64,000 nt of DNA, taken from Sialis fuliginosa. Its lineage: Eukaryota > Arthropoda > Insecta > Megaloptera > Sialidae. Positions 13,601-25,870 of the stretch are shown piece after piece. A program made the position numbers and the translations under genes. Location: NCBI GenBank assembly GCA_961205875.1, contig OY540812.1:11656001-11720000 (forward strand), in the 5' to 3' direction. The notes under the pieces are model-generated. The model searched no databases, had not been told where the DNA came from, and saw nothing but the letters and a program-made list of their open reading frames with translations. Position 1 is the first letter of the stretch. Each line of letters opens with the position of its first letter.

Positions 13601-14146
13601 AAAGAATTTAATTATTATTTGTAAATATAGATCCTTGATACAATCTTTTTTCCATTTTTTTATCAGAAAATTTAATTTCTTCTTGTTCTTCATTTTTCTT
13701 TTCGTTTTATTCATGATTTCGTATTTTAAATCAAAAATCGTTTTTATTGAAGTACATAAACATTTCAATTAATAAATAATAACGAAAAACACTTATGTAC
13801 ATACGTTATAAAGAATAAATAATTCAAATATAGATTGTGTAACTCACGATTAAGAAACAAAATCCGTAAAACATCAAATTCTATTTTCTTGATGATTACT
13901 AATCACCCTACAAAATCGTTTTTGTTTCCCACATTTCTGTTGTTATATTAGCAAAATAAGATTAACCGATTCTTGCCCACCACCTTCCAATGTATCACAA
14001 TGTGAGAAATACAAATATACGTGATCCGTTGCTTTGTTCTTACCCTGTACTTCAAATTTTTCAATTTCTCTTTGACAGAGTAATGTAGGGGATTTGTAGG
14101 CAAAATTTTTATCAGATATGTGTATGTTAAATTATGAAACTATGTG
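10605..14146. other. AT-rich intronic DNA, little recognisable
   Basis: No gene seen. A possible transposon end TATACAGGATGTTTCAGCA lies at 11931; with the following 300 bases (GAAATTTGGTACAGGGTTT) it resembles a dispersed insect repeat. The stretch 'GGCCATCGGGCGTAGCCCC' at about 11067 is a brief GC-rich patch of unknown meaning. The rest is low-complexity A/T sequence. Confidence 0.4.
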
Positions 14147-14410
14147 TAATGTATTATAAACGAGTATCTGACAGTTCTCTTGAAGTTTCTTGATGTATTT
14201 GACAAGTTTCGCGCACGCTTAGTAAATACACACCAACGGTATTAAAACAGAGGTGATGTTATAAAAATATTTTTATACGGCCAGAGTCGCTAACTGTGTT
14301 ATAATAAGTTGAAGTATCACTGTTCCAATTTCCACTAGATACTATCATAGAATTAATATCCCATTTGAAATTGCTTGCAACATGCAACCTTGCTTAAATA
14401 ATACCGGACA
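14147..14410 (-). mobile_element. Degraded copy of the TGTCCGG element
   Basis: Read on the minus strand from 14410, it starts TGTCCGGTATTAT and continues with TTTCAAATGGGATATTAAT, 'CTTCAACTTATTATAACACA', 'ATAACATCACCTCTGTTTTA' and 'AGAGAACTGTCA', in the same order as the intact element at 26235-26566. The distal end is missing or unrecognisable. It marks this as a multi-copy family. Confidence 0.7.
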
Positions 14411-16149
14411 TATGAATTTTAATGCTCGAATTTCATACTTTTAAAAATACCTGATTTTTACCGCGTGAATTTGGAAATCAATGAATGTCTGAGCGATCAG
14501 CTGTGAATAACAACGCGCCATCCGCAGTAGAATAAATATGTGGGTTGAGGGAATAGGTTGAGGTCCCGAACCGACTGTTAGTGTAGTATTTAGTTTAAAA
14601 ATGTATTGTATTTAGTAAAACTTATTATCGAAAGAATGCCCCCCTCCAAAATATATTTTTTATGATGATGATAATGTCTAGCATAATCAATTAAAGGATC
14701 TTAGGCTTTCTAACAGTAAATATGCCATCAAAATGGATTCAATTGCGTCATAAGACGACGCAAAAAACCAAAAATATTTAAATTATAAAAATAAAGCTTA
14801 CAGATTTATATATTGTATGCAGTGTGGTATTTCAATGAATCTAATAATATAATATATACATATACATATTATGTTATATCAAAATAATTTTGTTAAATAA
14901 TTATGATACTATTTTTCATATTTTCCGAAAATACTTTAAAGTTTAAAATCCACATTTTTTTTACGTTTTTATATAAAAAAATACTATTTATAAATATGAT
15001 AAATAATAATTAATAAAATTTTACCAAATCAATTTACTTTACAAAAAGCAATAGTATCATTGAGAATTGTTTATTAAGAAAATATACCATCCCTAATGAA
15101 TATTAGTCTATATGAAAAGAATTGAGATAACAACAAATATCTAAGACAATATCCCTACTTTCCCCTACACAAAATTTACAAGACATTCCTTCCTTTATGC
15201 TTGTATATATCTGATTGTTTCCGAGCGAAGATGTGTTTGGATATATTGGAATGCGGCTCATTTTTTATGTATCGATGTATTACTGCAGAGTCGGTTTCAA
15301 TTTCGTTCTCGAATATTTGTTGTGGGTACAGCTTTATACGTACACGCATGTCAAAATATATATTTGTCAAGAAAAGGAAACATGTCAAAATTTATGACTA
15401 TTGGTTTGATATTACATATTACTTCTATTCAAATTTCCAATACATTTTAGAGTTTTTAGGTCGTATTTTTAGCATAATGTACGTACGTTGTACATATTAC
15501 TCTTTCAATAAAAATTTTATTGATATACATTAGCTAAAATATGAAATTTATTAAATATAAAATAATGTGAACTTTTTTTCTATTTTTAATTTATTTTAAT
15601 GTAGAAGAAAACATGTGGGTATATGTTTCCGTTTTAATTATTTAAAGTTACAAAAATCATATTTAGGGTCGAGCCGATCTCGCTCCAATCAAATATAAAT
15701 AATACACAATACAAAACCAATGTTAATCTAGGAAATTTAATATTACATGTTCATCTAAATTTATTTCTATTACATATTTACAAGATCCTAGTGTTTTCAT
15801 TATAATGCTCAAACGTAAGAATAGGACTGTAGATATATTGCACACATCATTATGTGCATACATTAAAGTAACGCTGTTTAATTTTAACAGTTAACACATT
15901 AGTTCAGCCTTACATTTACTTTACACATAGAAGTGTATAATCCCCAGCTCAAATGAAATCAACTCACTGTATAAACTCTAATGGGAACGTGTCAGTGTCG
16001 CAGGTTACATTTATGGTTTCATGTTTGTTATCTTGCCTGAAAAACTGAAATATTTGGTTTCTATGGTTTCAGACTGAGACGTGACCGATGGATAGATTTT
16101 GACGGAACGAAACTATGACGTTTCGTTCCCTGTGAGGTTTTATTAAAAA

Positions 16150-16696
16150 AACATCTGCCAAGTAAATGCACAGTGCATCCTCGTGCTAAATTCACCAAAG
16201 GTAGTTAATTATTGAACAATTTAAACAAAAACCTGATTTTTTATTTGTATATTTTTTGACATTTTCAATCTAATATAAATTTTTCTGTTATGTAAACGTC
16301 AAAATGACATTTAATATGTCAAAGTAAATATCAATTTACAAAAACACGACTAAGTAAATTGAGATAAATCTTTGTAGGGGAATATTTTACAACCTAATGA
16401 AAAAATAAATATTTTGTAATGTCACTCCTCCCCCTTACACACAATTTCGATTATTTTTAAATGGGACCGTCCTCAAGCTAGACCCAACCATTCAACCAAG
16501 TTTCCTGAATATCGGTTTAGTGGTTCATGAGTTATGCGTGTGACAACGATTTAGGGGACAGACACACAGACACGGAGCGAAAAGTTTTTCTTAGCATGAA
16601 ACACTGAAAATTTTGAAATCGGAGAACACTTTTTTTGTCTCATTTTAAAACGATCATAAAGCTTCTCGTATCTTCTATATTACGAGGAAGCAAAAA
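16150..16696 (+). repeat. Dispersed repeat family A, copy 1
   Basis: Begins ACATCTGCCAAGTAAAT and ends near GAGGAAGCAAAAACAG. Shares ordered blocks with 23198-23815 and, inverted, with 60430-61075: the lost-interior 'GAGATAAATCTTT', 'GGGACCGTCCTCAAGCTAG', 'ATATCGGTTTAGTGGTTCAT', 'GACAGACACACAGACACGGA' and 'CTTCTCGTATCTTC'. No coding potential, no terminal repeats clear enough to classify. Confidence 0.75.
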
Positions 16697-19185
16697 CAGT
16701 ACGATACACAAATGTTTTTCCAGACAAACATTTAAAAAAAATTCGAAAACCTAAGGACGAATGATACAGGTCACAGAAAATAATCAACATAAAATTTTCA
16801 CTTGATCCTAAAACACGACACTGATTCGATAAAGTACACAGAAGTATACATACAAGCACACTATTGCAGCATGTCTTATGCTCTGGGGGTACCGTAAACA
16901 GTCAATGTCGGCGGGTGAAGGTGACGCTAGGGCTGAGGCAGTCTACCGCCAACATTCAGGTGTCTATGTTGAGAATATTGACAGCCGAGAACATGACATT
17001 GCAAGCTCCAGTGGTTCTTAAACATTCCTTTTTACCTATTGCTTTCGACATGAGTGGGTGTGCATAAAGGTATTCAATCGTAGTAAAACATGTCTCGATG
17101 CTCCTCAGACGCTTGCTGCTGGTGAATGGATTAGCTTTTAAATACTGTTTTTACTTTCTTATACCCATTTATATAAAATATATATATATACATATAATAT
17201 AAGTAAGTATAGTGAAGCCGATTTTTTTCGAACTTGATGGAATTATCCATTTTGACCTTCCTTGAATTCATTCTGTTATTTTCGCCATTATGTCTGTTTG
17301 TCTGTCGGTCTGTAAGCACTGTAACTCACATATGACAAATCGTAGAAGGGTGAAATTTTATATTTAAGATTAATTTTTATTTGGGAAGAAAACCTCATAT
17401 TTGTGAAAACGATCTTTCAACCGGATATGGATGTTTACTGACGTCGATTTATAAATTTTTCAAATTACGTTGAAACAGTGTGAATTAGAAAAAAATGTTA
17501 AAAACTGTAAGTAATATTATTAACTATAGTTTACGTTCCATTCATTTTATTTTATCTTTTATTAGTTTGTCAAAAATGTGTTTTAATAAATTAAGAATCA
17601 CGTACAGTGTTCACTGTCAGGATTCAGTATAAGAAAGTCCCGTGGCTCCCATAGCAGATATTTTTTAATTTAATGAGGCACCAGAAACGTAAAATTATTG
17701 TATTAATTTATACTGTATATTCTTCTATAAAATTTTGATGCTATATAAGTATATCAGATTACAGAAAACACATACAAAATTATTAAACAAAATATTCGTA
17801 TAATGATAATTATGATTAATTAGCGAAAGTAAAAAATAGGTTTGTCTCAAAATTTCCAGTAATCGTTCGTTGTAATACGATTTTAAATGTAAAAAATACA
17901 TATTTTTTAATTTATTTAATGTCCGATGAGATATTTAAATTACCGTGCTAACCACCTATCACATATGAGCACAATTGATAGATTCGATTAATAAATATGC
18001 CAAAGACTTTTATTACGAGTATTATCAAGATGAATTTTTTTTTAATAAATGCTATAAATAATTATATTTATGAACATAAGCTACCCCCTAGTAGTACCTA
18101 TAATGTATATTACAATAGAAAGCAAAATAATCATAAAGTTTTGAAAAAAATATTTTCCAGAATTTTTACATAAAGTTTGAGAACCACTATTATAGACTCA
18201 TTGCATATAATATTTTTTATATTCCCTTTCACAAAATTTAAGACTCTCCAAATACATATATCAACAATATTAAATAATATTTTCAGAAACTCTGCCTCAC
18301 TAAAGAGTAAGTAAAGATAAAGTACGAATGTACATAACATATATGTATATATGTACATATAAGTACATACATACATACAGATGCATGCATGATTCATGAA
18401 GTCTCCACGCTGACACGGACGTAGTTGCTCGCACACGTGATGGATTCTCTTTCAAACAGTGTCAATAATTTCTTATAGTATTTTCCGTGATTTAACTCGT
18501 TTTATTTCTCATCTCAAACTTTGCCTGGCTCGAGTGAGCTGTTCTTTTGAGTTTGCATAACGTGTTCATGTATGTAAATTGGCAGACGATTTTTTATAAG
18601 GCGAGCTAAACAATGTAACCAAAGATCGACAAAGTGAAGAGGTCATATTATAGTGTAAATTTAAAAAGAATATAATAATATAGGTACCTATAATCTTATA
18701 TAAACTGATATATAAAGTAAAATACTTAAACTCAAAAATATACATATTTTCTATTATAAAAAAAATGTTTTCTAATTATTTGTTTCAATGAAATAATTAC
18801 ATACAATTACATTCTGTCTCATGAAAAATTGGTTGCTAATAGACGATTGTTTTTATATTTCTTTCATTGGTTACCTTATTAACCCGGCAGAACTGAAATA
18901 TAACTTTTTTTAAACTGAACAAATAAAAAGCAGTTATTTAAAAAAGAAAACTAAATTTTATAGAAATATTAATTATAATCATATTAAAATAAGGATTTTA
19001 GGTTTCTTAAGAGTATGTAGCTGATGGATCAAAACGTATTTCGCAAATATTTGTCATATGCTTCAAACACATATTTTTGAAACATTTGTTACAGAAACTT
19101 TTGGTGAGCAAACTGTACATCGAGATTTATATGCAAACTGAATGGGTTCTTTTTTTTACATTAAATATGTACAGTATGAACACTC
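16697..19185. other. Intronic DNA with a partial repeat and two GC-richer islands
   Basis: 16864-17060 is a higher-complexity island with a 67-codon open frame but no known domain. 17140-17665 shares 'TTACTTTCTTATACCCAT' and 'GTATAAGAAAGTCCC' (in opposite senses) with 42120-42320, marking another dispersed repeat. 18390-18620 is again richer in GC. No gene supported. Confidence 0.4.
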
Positions 19186-19186
19186 T

Positions 19187-19265
19187 GACTACAATAAAAC
19201 AATACCACTTGAAACTATAAGACTCATGATGAAGACTTCTTGTAAAATCGAAAACTAGTATTTCA
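19187..19265 (+). ncRNA. Decayed hammerhead-like motif
   Basis: ATGATGA, one extra A, GACTT-CTTGT-AAAATC, then GAAAAC keeps the layout of the 9.95 kb motif with the first core C changed to A and helix II weakened. Upstream ACAATAAAACAAT.CCACT is the reverse complement of the downstream arm of the 9.95 kb copy. Probably inactive. Confidence 0.35.
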
Positions 19266-19367
19266 AAACTATCTGAGTTCTCACGAACCCGTACCTTAAA
19301 AATTTAAGACTGGTCTAAAATTTACTCTGCTTTACTTAATACTTTTAGTTTGATTTTAAACCCACGT

Positions 19368-19447
19368 TAAAGTTTGTTGTAACTTGACATTTCGACCGTT
19401 ATCTCGCGGTCTTCTTCAACAACAAAGTTCAAAGCTGGATGAAACTT
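19368..19447 (-). ncRNA. Hammerhead-like motif, minus strand
   Basis: On the minus strand TTGAAGA, one extra A, GACCG-CGAGATAA-CGGTC, GAAATGTC. TTTGTTG before the core and CAACAAA after it pair as an outer helix I, so all three helices can be drawn. The first core base is T rather than C, which should reduce or abolish cleavage. GTC is present at the expected site. Confidence 0.42.
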
Positions 19448-19703
19448 AAGAAACCTAAATTGATAGAACAGAACAACCGCGAAAATCTAAAATCTATTCT
19501 GCTTTTATTTAATACAATGTAGCACACGTGTTGCATATACATATAACACATTTACTTTTGCTAAGATATTACGTACTTAGTTTCAATTATGAAGATAGTG
19601 GAGGTAAAGTAGTTCATTACAGATAATAGACATATAAAATTGTTTTATAATCAGTTTAAATTTACGACACATTAAATTTCGTGTAGTGAAGTTTATATGT
19701 ACC

Positions 19704-20244
19704 TACACTACCCTGCAAAAGTTTAAGACCACCTGAAAAAATGTCGATTTTTGGACTTTTTAATATTTTTGACCGGTTTGTTCAATTCGTCTCAGTAATT
19801 TTTCGCTGTGAATGGTCCAATTTATTCAAAATGAATATTTGAGCTCGTTTTTCTGTAAAATAAAGATTTTTTGGGGATCTCACAATATTGAGGTTAAGTC
19901 ATTTGAAATGTGAAAACACTGGAATTGTCGGTGCAGAAAATCAAAACACAAGGTACAATAATGAATAACATATAAAATGTATTGTAAATAATGAATATAC
20001 TCACTCATTTTAGGGATAAAGAAATTGTAACTATGGCAAAGCTGAGACAATTTGAATTCACACCTCGAAATACATGTGAGCTCCAGGTAACTAACCGACC
20101 GTCCAGTTATCGGGCGAGGAACATATTTTATTACCGGTAAATACAAACACGTTGAATATAGCGGTCAAAGACCGAGAAATATTCGCAAAAGTCAAAAAAA
20201 GGAAAAATTTTCAAGTGGTCTTAAACTTTTGCATAAACTTAGTA
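19704..20244 (+). mobile_element. Tc1/mariner-like relic, about 540 bp
   Basis: Left GCAAAAGTTTAAGACCACCT (19715-19734) is matched in reverse complement near 20210-20233 (GTGGTCTTAAACTTTTGC). Such 'GCAAAAGTTTAAGACCACC' termini are typical of Tc1/mariner elements, and TA dinucleotides lie at the outer edges, though the outermost bases have diverged. The element is less than half the usual 1.3-1.6 kb. A short frame from the ATG at about 20034 (MAKLRQFEFTPR) faintly recalls a transposase start, but it breaks off; the 88-codon minus-strand frame here is not a gene. Confidence 0.55.
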
Positions 20245-22676
20245 AATTAACGTATTAACAAAATTAATATTGATTTAATATTACGTTAACTAAAATAAGT
20301 TTTATTAAATTATTCAAATTAACAAAAAAAAAATATTTTTTCGTTGAAAAAGAAATTATTTTAATCAAGCAAAACAAAATAACCATAATTCAGTAATAAA
20401 TAAATAAAAACAGATCCTGATAAAATTATTAACTCTAAAACAAAGAACGTACCAACATTAATTTAAAACGGTGCGCATGTAAGCGTAATGTATTATATAA
20501 CGTAAAGGAATTTAATTAAAACTTTTTCGAAATTAATTCCGAAATGAAATAGAATGAAACATTACATCAATAAACAGAATTTGTTTTATTTTTAATTTCT
20601 TTACAAATGTTCCCTAACGTACAAAATAATCTCCTCGTTTTCTTTAATTACGCTAATGGGAGCCTTACATAGTATGCCGAAACTCCAAATAGAAATATTT
20701 AAATCAACATCATTAATCTATATTCCTTTGAAGAGTATTACATAGTATCAAATTAAAATCTAAATTGAAATTAACCGACAGTGTACAGACACGCAAACTT
20801 CTCCCTATACCAGAGTTTCGAACTGGTGGTAAATTCGCTAGTCTTCTTACCCACATGAATAGTAATGTGGGAAAATTATATTGGACGATAATTTGTTGAT
20901 TCTGTCTACAATAACAATCAATATGCTATCATGCATTCAACATTATTTTGAAATCCTAATATAGGTAGAATTATTATGTTTCATTGAATTAAGTATTATT
21001 GTTTAAGTTTTAATGTAGCTATTCTTGCCACGCTTACAAAAATTTTCTGAATTTTTCTATAATAAATTGAAGATTTGAATGCCTTCTTTATGGTAACTAT
21101 TTAATAGGCTTTTTGTAATATGTAGATTCAAATGATTTACTTAGCTCATTATATAAAAAAATGTATTGCTTTAATAACCGGTATTCTTTCAATGTGTGTA
21201 ATGTTATCCATAAAATAACAAAAATACTACTGATTGTAAGTATTTTATTTGTTAAATAAATTGCATATTAAAAAGAAAATAATAATAATAACAATTTTGA
21301 AGTCTTCATATCTTGAAAATTGATTTAATAAATTAATTAAATTTCAATTAAATAAATGTTATTGTCTTGTTATGTTATTATCTTTAATCTACAAAATTTG
21401 CACCAGAAGTCAAAATACAAATGACATTAAAGTATGACCACATTCTGGCATGACAGAAATATAATTATGTATAAATAATAAATATAATAATATTAAAATT
21501 TTAAAATTTATTTATTAAAATATTATTATTTACCACGTATTCTGAGCCCCTCCCATGATGTTCCTTCCAGTTAGTACAAAGTCGAACACAGGAGAATCGA
21601 TAATCGTAAAGTCCGTCGGCGGCTCCGTTTTATGAAAACAACTTTACGTGAGATGCATATTATGACTGCTGCAATTTTATGTGTCATTTCATATGTATAT
21701 GGTTTGCGTTATAATATGGTTATGGTATGTTTAACTATCTATAGGTTACCGGCGTCGTCTAGAACTAAAATAAATAATGTAAAATTAACATTAATTCTAC
21801 TAGAAGATATAAAATAAACCTTTAGAACGAGAAAGAACATAATACGACAGAGATCCAGCATGCATGAAAACTATAAATTCATATGTATGTAGTATGTAGT
21901 GATGTTAAAAATAACAATAATAACACAGGCCCACCAAAAGGTTTTCTACTTTTAACCAGACTATGGTTTTCTTGAATATTTTGGACGCTGAAACGAATTT
22001 AACAATAAAAAACTCGCTTAAAAGATTGCAAAAATAAAAAAATAAAACTACTGATTATTTTCAAACTAACTTCAAATGAACTAGTTATTTTTTATATTTA
22101 TAGGAATACTTTTAAGATATAAAATATGTATATAAATTTATTTTATTTTATCTGAAATATAGCTGTATTTCAATAAAGATAAAATCGCGGAAACTGGGTT
22201 GTATTATTTTTGTTCCGTAGGGCGAAATTGAATGTCAAAATAAATTCTCCAATTTAAATAATGTTATCTTACACACGATCGCACTTTACCTATGAATGTA
22301 TGTAAAATCTTGTAGAGAGAATCTATAGCAGGTATGCACAACCATTTTGTTGAAGAGACAATTTAGAACAATGAAAATATATTTTGCAAATGATTTTATT
22401 ATTGTGTATATTATGAAAATACAACAAATAAAATAACATTCGTTTTATTTGTTATATAAATTATTTCAATACATACACAAATTAATAGAAAAAAAGCTTA
22501 TGTCCCCATCAAATATTTTATATTACCAAATGTAATTGATTTTCAGTCCTTACAAGACATCCCCATCCCCTAAATTGTACATCACGATAAACTATATGAA
22601 CATTATTTTCTGTATTTATTTGTATAAAAAAAAAACCTGATCACACACATGTATAGATAGTATTGGAATTGAATGT
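20245..22676. other. AT-rich intronic DNA, nothing recognised
   Basis: Low-complexity A/T sequence. A short island at 21540-21640 (TCTGAGCCCCTCCC to GTCGGCGGCTCCG) is richer in GC and contains a 61-codon random-looking frame just downstream. No gene or transposon supported. Confidence 0.4.
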
Positions 22677-23084
22677 ATGTATAAAGAAAAGATAGAACAT
22701 ACCGTAATAAAAATCAACGCAGCACCGCAAATAAAGAGGCGGGCTATCTACAAGTACTTTGCAATCTTGGAGCTACCGATCGAGTCCCCCAGCATCCAAT
22801 TTTCCGCGATTCCTGCCCCTAATTGGATTGAATCGTATCTCTGGTGGGGTCGAGCTTCGTGTGATATCCAGTTAACAAATGACCCGTCCTTTCAAAAATA
22901 TCTTTCTCTTCATTGGACTCGAGTATCTGCATCAGATAACTTCAGTGATAAAAGATTTTTGTTCCTTTGTAACGTACCTAACTATCTCGTTATATTCCTT
23001 TCGCTTTGTACAAATGAATATGGTCTTGTAAAGGATACAGAAGATACCATCATTAATGCATCGTATTGGATATTAGTCTATTGA
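22677..23084 (+). other. 135-codon open frame in a GC-richer island, status unclear
   Basis: This is the longest ATG-started frame in the window. Roughly its first two thirds lie in an island clearly richer in GC than its surroundings (about 22725-22960). The peptide has no signal peptide, no recognisable domain, no repeat and no obvious relatives; its end is hydrophobic and low-grade (FLFLCNVPNYLVIFLSLC). Splice signals that would join it to the CUB exon were not seen. An alternative reading is a conserved regulatory block containing TAATTGG/CAATTA homeodomain-like sites. I lean to non-coding. Confidence 0.25.
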
Positions 23085-23197
23085 AACTAAATTTATTTTT
23101 TATTTTCTTTAGTCAATTAAACCTAAATTGAACAAAAAAAAAAAACAAAAATTATATTATAAGAATTACTGGGTTTTATCTCAATGCTGGACAAAAA

Positions 23198-23815
23198 ACA
23201 TCTGCCAAGTAAATACTTCCTCGTGCTAAATTCACTAAAGATAGTTAATTATTGAAAATTTATTGAAATTCAGATAAATTGCCTAGCATTGGTTAACCAT
23301 TTAATTTTTATACAATTTTACTAAAAAAATATTAGTTGAAAATTTTTCTTAAGACGCACCTGATTATTGTTTAGTATATTTTTAATTAAAAAAAAAAAAA
23401 CAAATTGCGATTTTTTAAAGCAAATTGAGATAAATCTTTCTAAAGAATATTTTATAACAAACGTTGTAGATCTTTATTATAGGAAATTAAATGTTCTACG
23501 AAAAAGATTCTATAAAATTTTCACGTAACATGTGTCGTTCTTGAAAAAATAAATATTTATTATTATACGATTTTGATGATTTTGAAATGGGGCCATCCTC
23601 AAACTAGGCCCAATCATCCAACTAAGATTCATTAATATCGGTTCAGTGGTTCATTTGTTTTGCGTGTGACAAGGATTCAGGGGACAGACAGATAGACACG
23701 GAACGAAAAGTGTTTGTCTTGACCTGAAACGGAATGATCAATTTAACATTTTTTTTGTCTCATTCTAAAACGATCACAAAGCTTCTCGTATCTTCGATAT
23801 TGCGCGGAAGCAAAA
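23198..23815 (+). repeat. Dispersed repeat family A, copy 2
   Basis: Same start (ACATCTGCCAAGTAAAT) and end (GCGGAAGCAAAA) as the 16.15 kb copy, with the longer interior 'GCCTAGCATTGGTTAACCAT' and 'CTTAAGACGCACCTGA' that is also found inverted at 61.0 kb. This is probably the most complete copy here. Confidence 0.75.
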
Positions 23816-24029
23816 TATGAATTTTTATGTCATAGAAATATGCTATAATATTTAGGTATGTATGTAAGTTACAAACAAAATTCATAAATAAAGTTTTAAT
23901 TGTCTGAATTACACAAAATGTTAATAATGTTTCTCAACAAAATTGACCAAATTAGCAAATAAGTTTTATCCGATACGTATAATATTGATTTTAAATGAAA
24001 TAACAAAAAGGAACGTACTTGTGTGGGTG

Positions 24030-24210
24030 AATGACATATCCGCAGCCCTTTAATCTCAACTCCCCGCATTGTTAATGCACGACCCTAAAACAGGTTTTAC
24101 TCTTTTTTATTTCGGTCGCGATAAAACTTGTCAATTAGACCCTTCGCGGTCTCTGATTTCGCTACGGGCAAATTGGAGAAACGCCTTTTTAAATTGAATT
24201 GTTAGAGAAC
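24030..24210. promoter_or_regulatory. GC-richer complex island, candidate conserved element
   Basis: Between long A/T runs this stretch is mixed in composition (CCGCAGCCCTTTAATCTC, TTCGGTCGCGATAAAACTTG, CCTTCGCGGTCTCTG) and has no open frame or repeat structure. CGCGATAAAA and CCTTTAAT resemble developmental transcription factor sites. Only a guess from composition; conservation in related species would decide. Confidence 0.25.
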
Positions 24211-25369
24211 CCTATATGCACATATATATTATATGTGGCGGAGTATTGGGGCTGTAAGCGATCATAACTTTACCACATGTACGTATTCGACGGTCAGCTC
24301 TTAAACTTTTTATGTGAATTTTTAAATTGTTGAAAAATGTTGAATACGATGTAGCAAAGCGTGTGGTTTTTATTCGTGTTAATAGTTACATTTATTTTAA
24401 AAGAGTCCACCACATTTTATATGTGTTGTTTATTTATTCGAATTTTACATGATTATTTTTACCAAACGAAATTTGAAACTGTAGTAATAATAATTAAAAT
24501 CAATATTTTTTATTATTTCTTGCATTACATAATTCACATTTAACTTAATTATTGTTTTCAGGTAATTCATATTATTTCATTTTACTAAAAACATACAATA
24601 ATAAAAATTCTTTAAATATTTTCATTTTTCATAAAACATAATAATAGTGATTAGAAAAACCGTTTTCAACTATTTCTGCAACTTTATTGTAACCTTTATT
24701 AATAATCATGTACCTATGTGTGAATTGTTTCAATTATTCTAATAGTAAAGTTTAAGTAGCTAATAAGCTATTACAATTGTCATTTGTATGTGCTAAAACC
24801 TAGAACATTTATCAAATATACACATTTTATAGACATTTATATAGATATTGTGATTTTTCTTCTTTACACGGTTCAGCGGAGATTTTATTTTATTTTAATA
24901 CATTTTATCGATTTTGAAATGTAAATTGTTCTAAAAAATTATTTAAATAGCAATATACAAATATAACATTTTCCAACATTTTTGTAAGTAAATACTCTTA
25001 ATTATATTTAACGCAATTACTATATCTCTCAATTTTACCTAAACAATAATCATTTCTCAACTTTTTTTCAGAAAAAAACTATGTAGTCAGCTTTTTCAAT
25101 TTAAAAACACATATTTTTCCAATCTCCAGTTTTAAATTATGTATTTATATAGCATTTGAATTGTAGATATATTATTGTTTTAAACTTCTAAAAATACCTA
25201 TTCGATTTCACATATATTTTTTGACCTACAGTTTATATAAAAATAATCTTATTGATATAATCTTTATGATACAATCGCATTTCTAATCACGTCTTGTAGA
25301 AACGGTAATTACATATTAAAAATAACCATCAACCACCACCAACAAACTACAAAAGTTTAATCCCGAAAC

Positions 25370-25575
25370 CAGTTTCCGCACGTCTCAGAATCGCGTGCAC
25401 GTTTTATAACAGAAGCAACAGAAAAAAAAACATGGGGCGGACGCGCGCATCGAACAACACCACGTCTTACAGGATTAACGAAGCTGTGCAAGCACCGCCG
25501 CCGCAACTCCAAACGCTAGGGCATGTTGTACAACCAGTGAATACCAGTGGTACTCAAAATTATAGTGGCCAATGA
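25370..25575 (+). other. GC-rich island with a 47-codon open frame
   Basis: A compact GC-rich block contains ATG at 25432 (context AAACATGG) and a frame to TGA at 25573-25575. The 47-residue peptide starts MGRTRASNNTTSYRINEAV and has a PPPQ run; it has no membrane segment or known domain. Composition and codon choice differ sharply from the surroundings, which could mean a small coding or 5' UTR exon or a regulatory element. No matching donor was found near its end, so membership in the CUB gene is not supported. Confidence 0.22.
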
Positions 25576-25870
25576 GACATAAATTCTATGACAAAGGAAC
25601 TCCTCTTAAAAATTAATACCTTTGGTTTTTCTAAAATCTAATATAAAAAAAAACTTAAGTTTACAGTCAATATGAAGAATAAAATACTTACGTTTTTCAG
25701 TGTTCAGTACCAAAAACAAAATGACGACTAATTTGTTATTTTGAATATGTTTTTGAATAATCATGTAGATATTCTGAAATCAATAAATCCCAAATTATAA
25801 AAATAGACATAAAATATGTATATCTATTTTATCAAATTTATAAAGAAATCTGCTAATTTTATTTACTTAG

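Noticed and set aside
15201-15533. 110-codon + frame with overlapping frames on both strands
   Set aside because: Three overlapping frames in the same place, all without domains; typical of chance openness.
18131-18436. 101-codon minus-strand frame with hydrophobic N-terminus
   Set aside because: The hydrophobic part comes from a TATG/TACA simple repeat.
19880-20146. 88-codon minus-strand frame
   Set aside because: Lies within the mariner-like relic and antisense to any transposase remnant.
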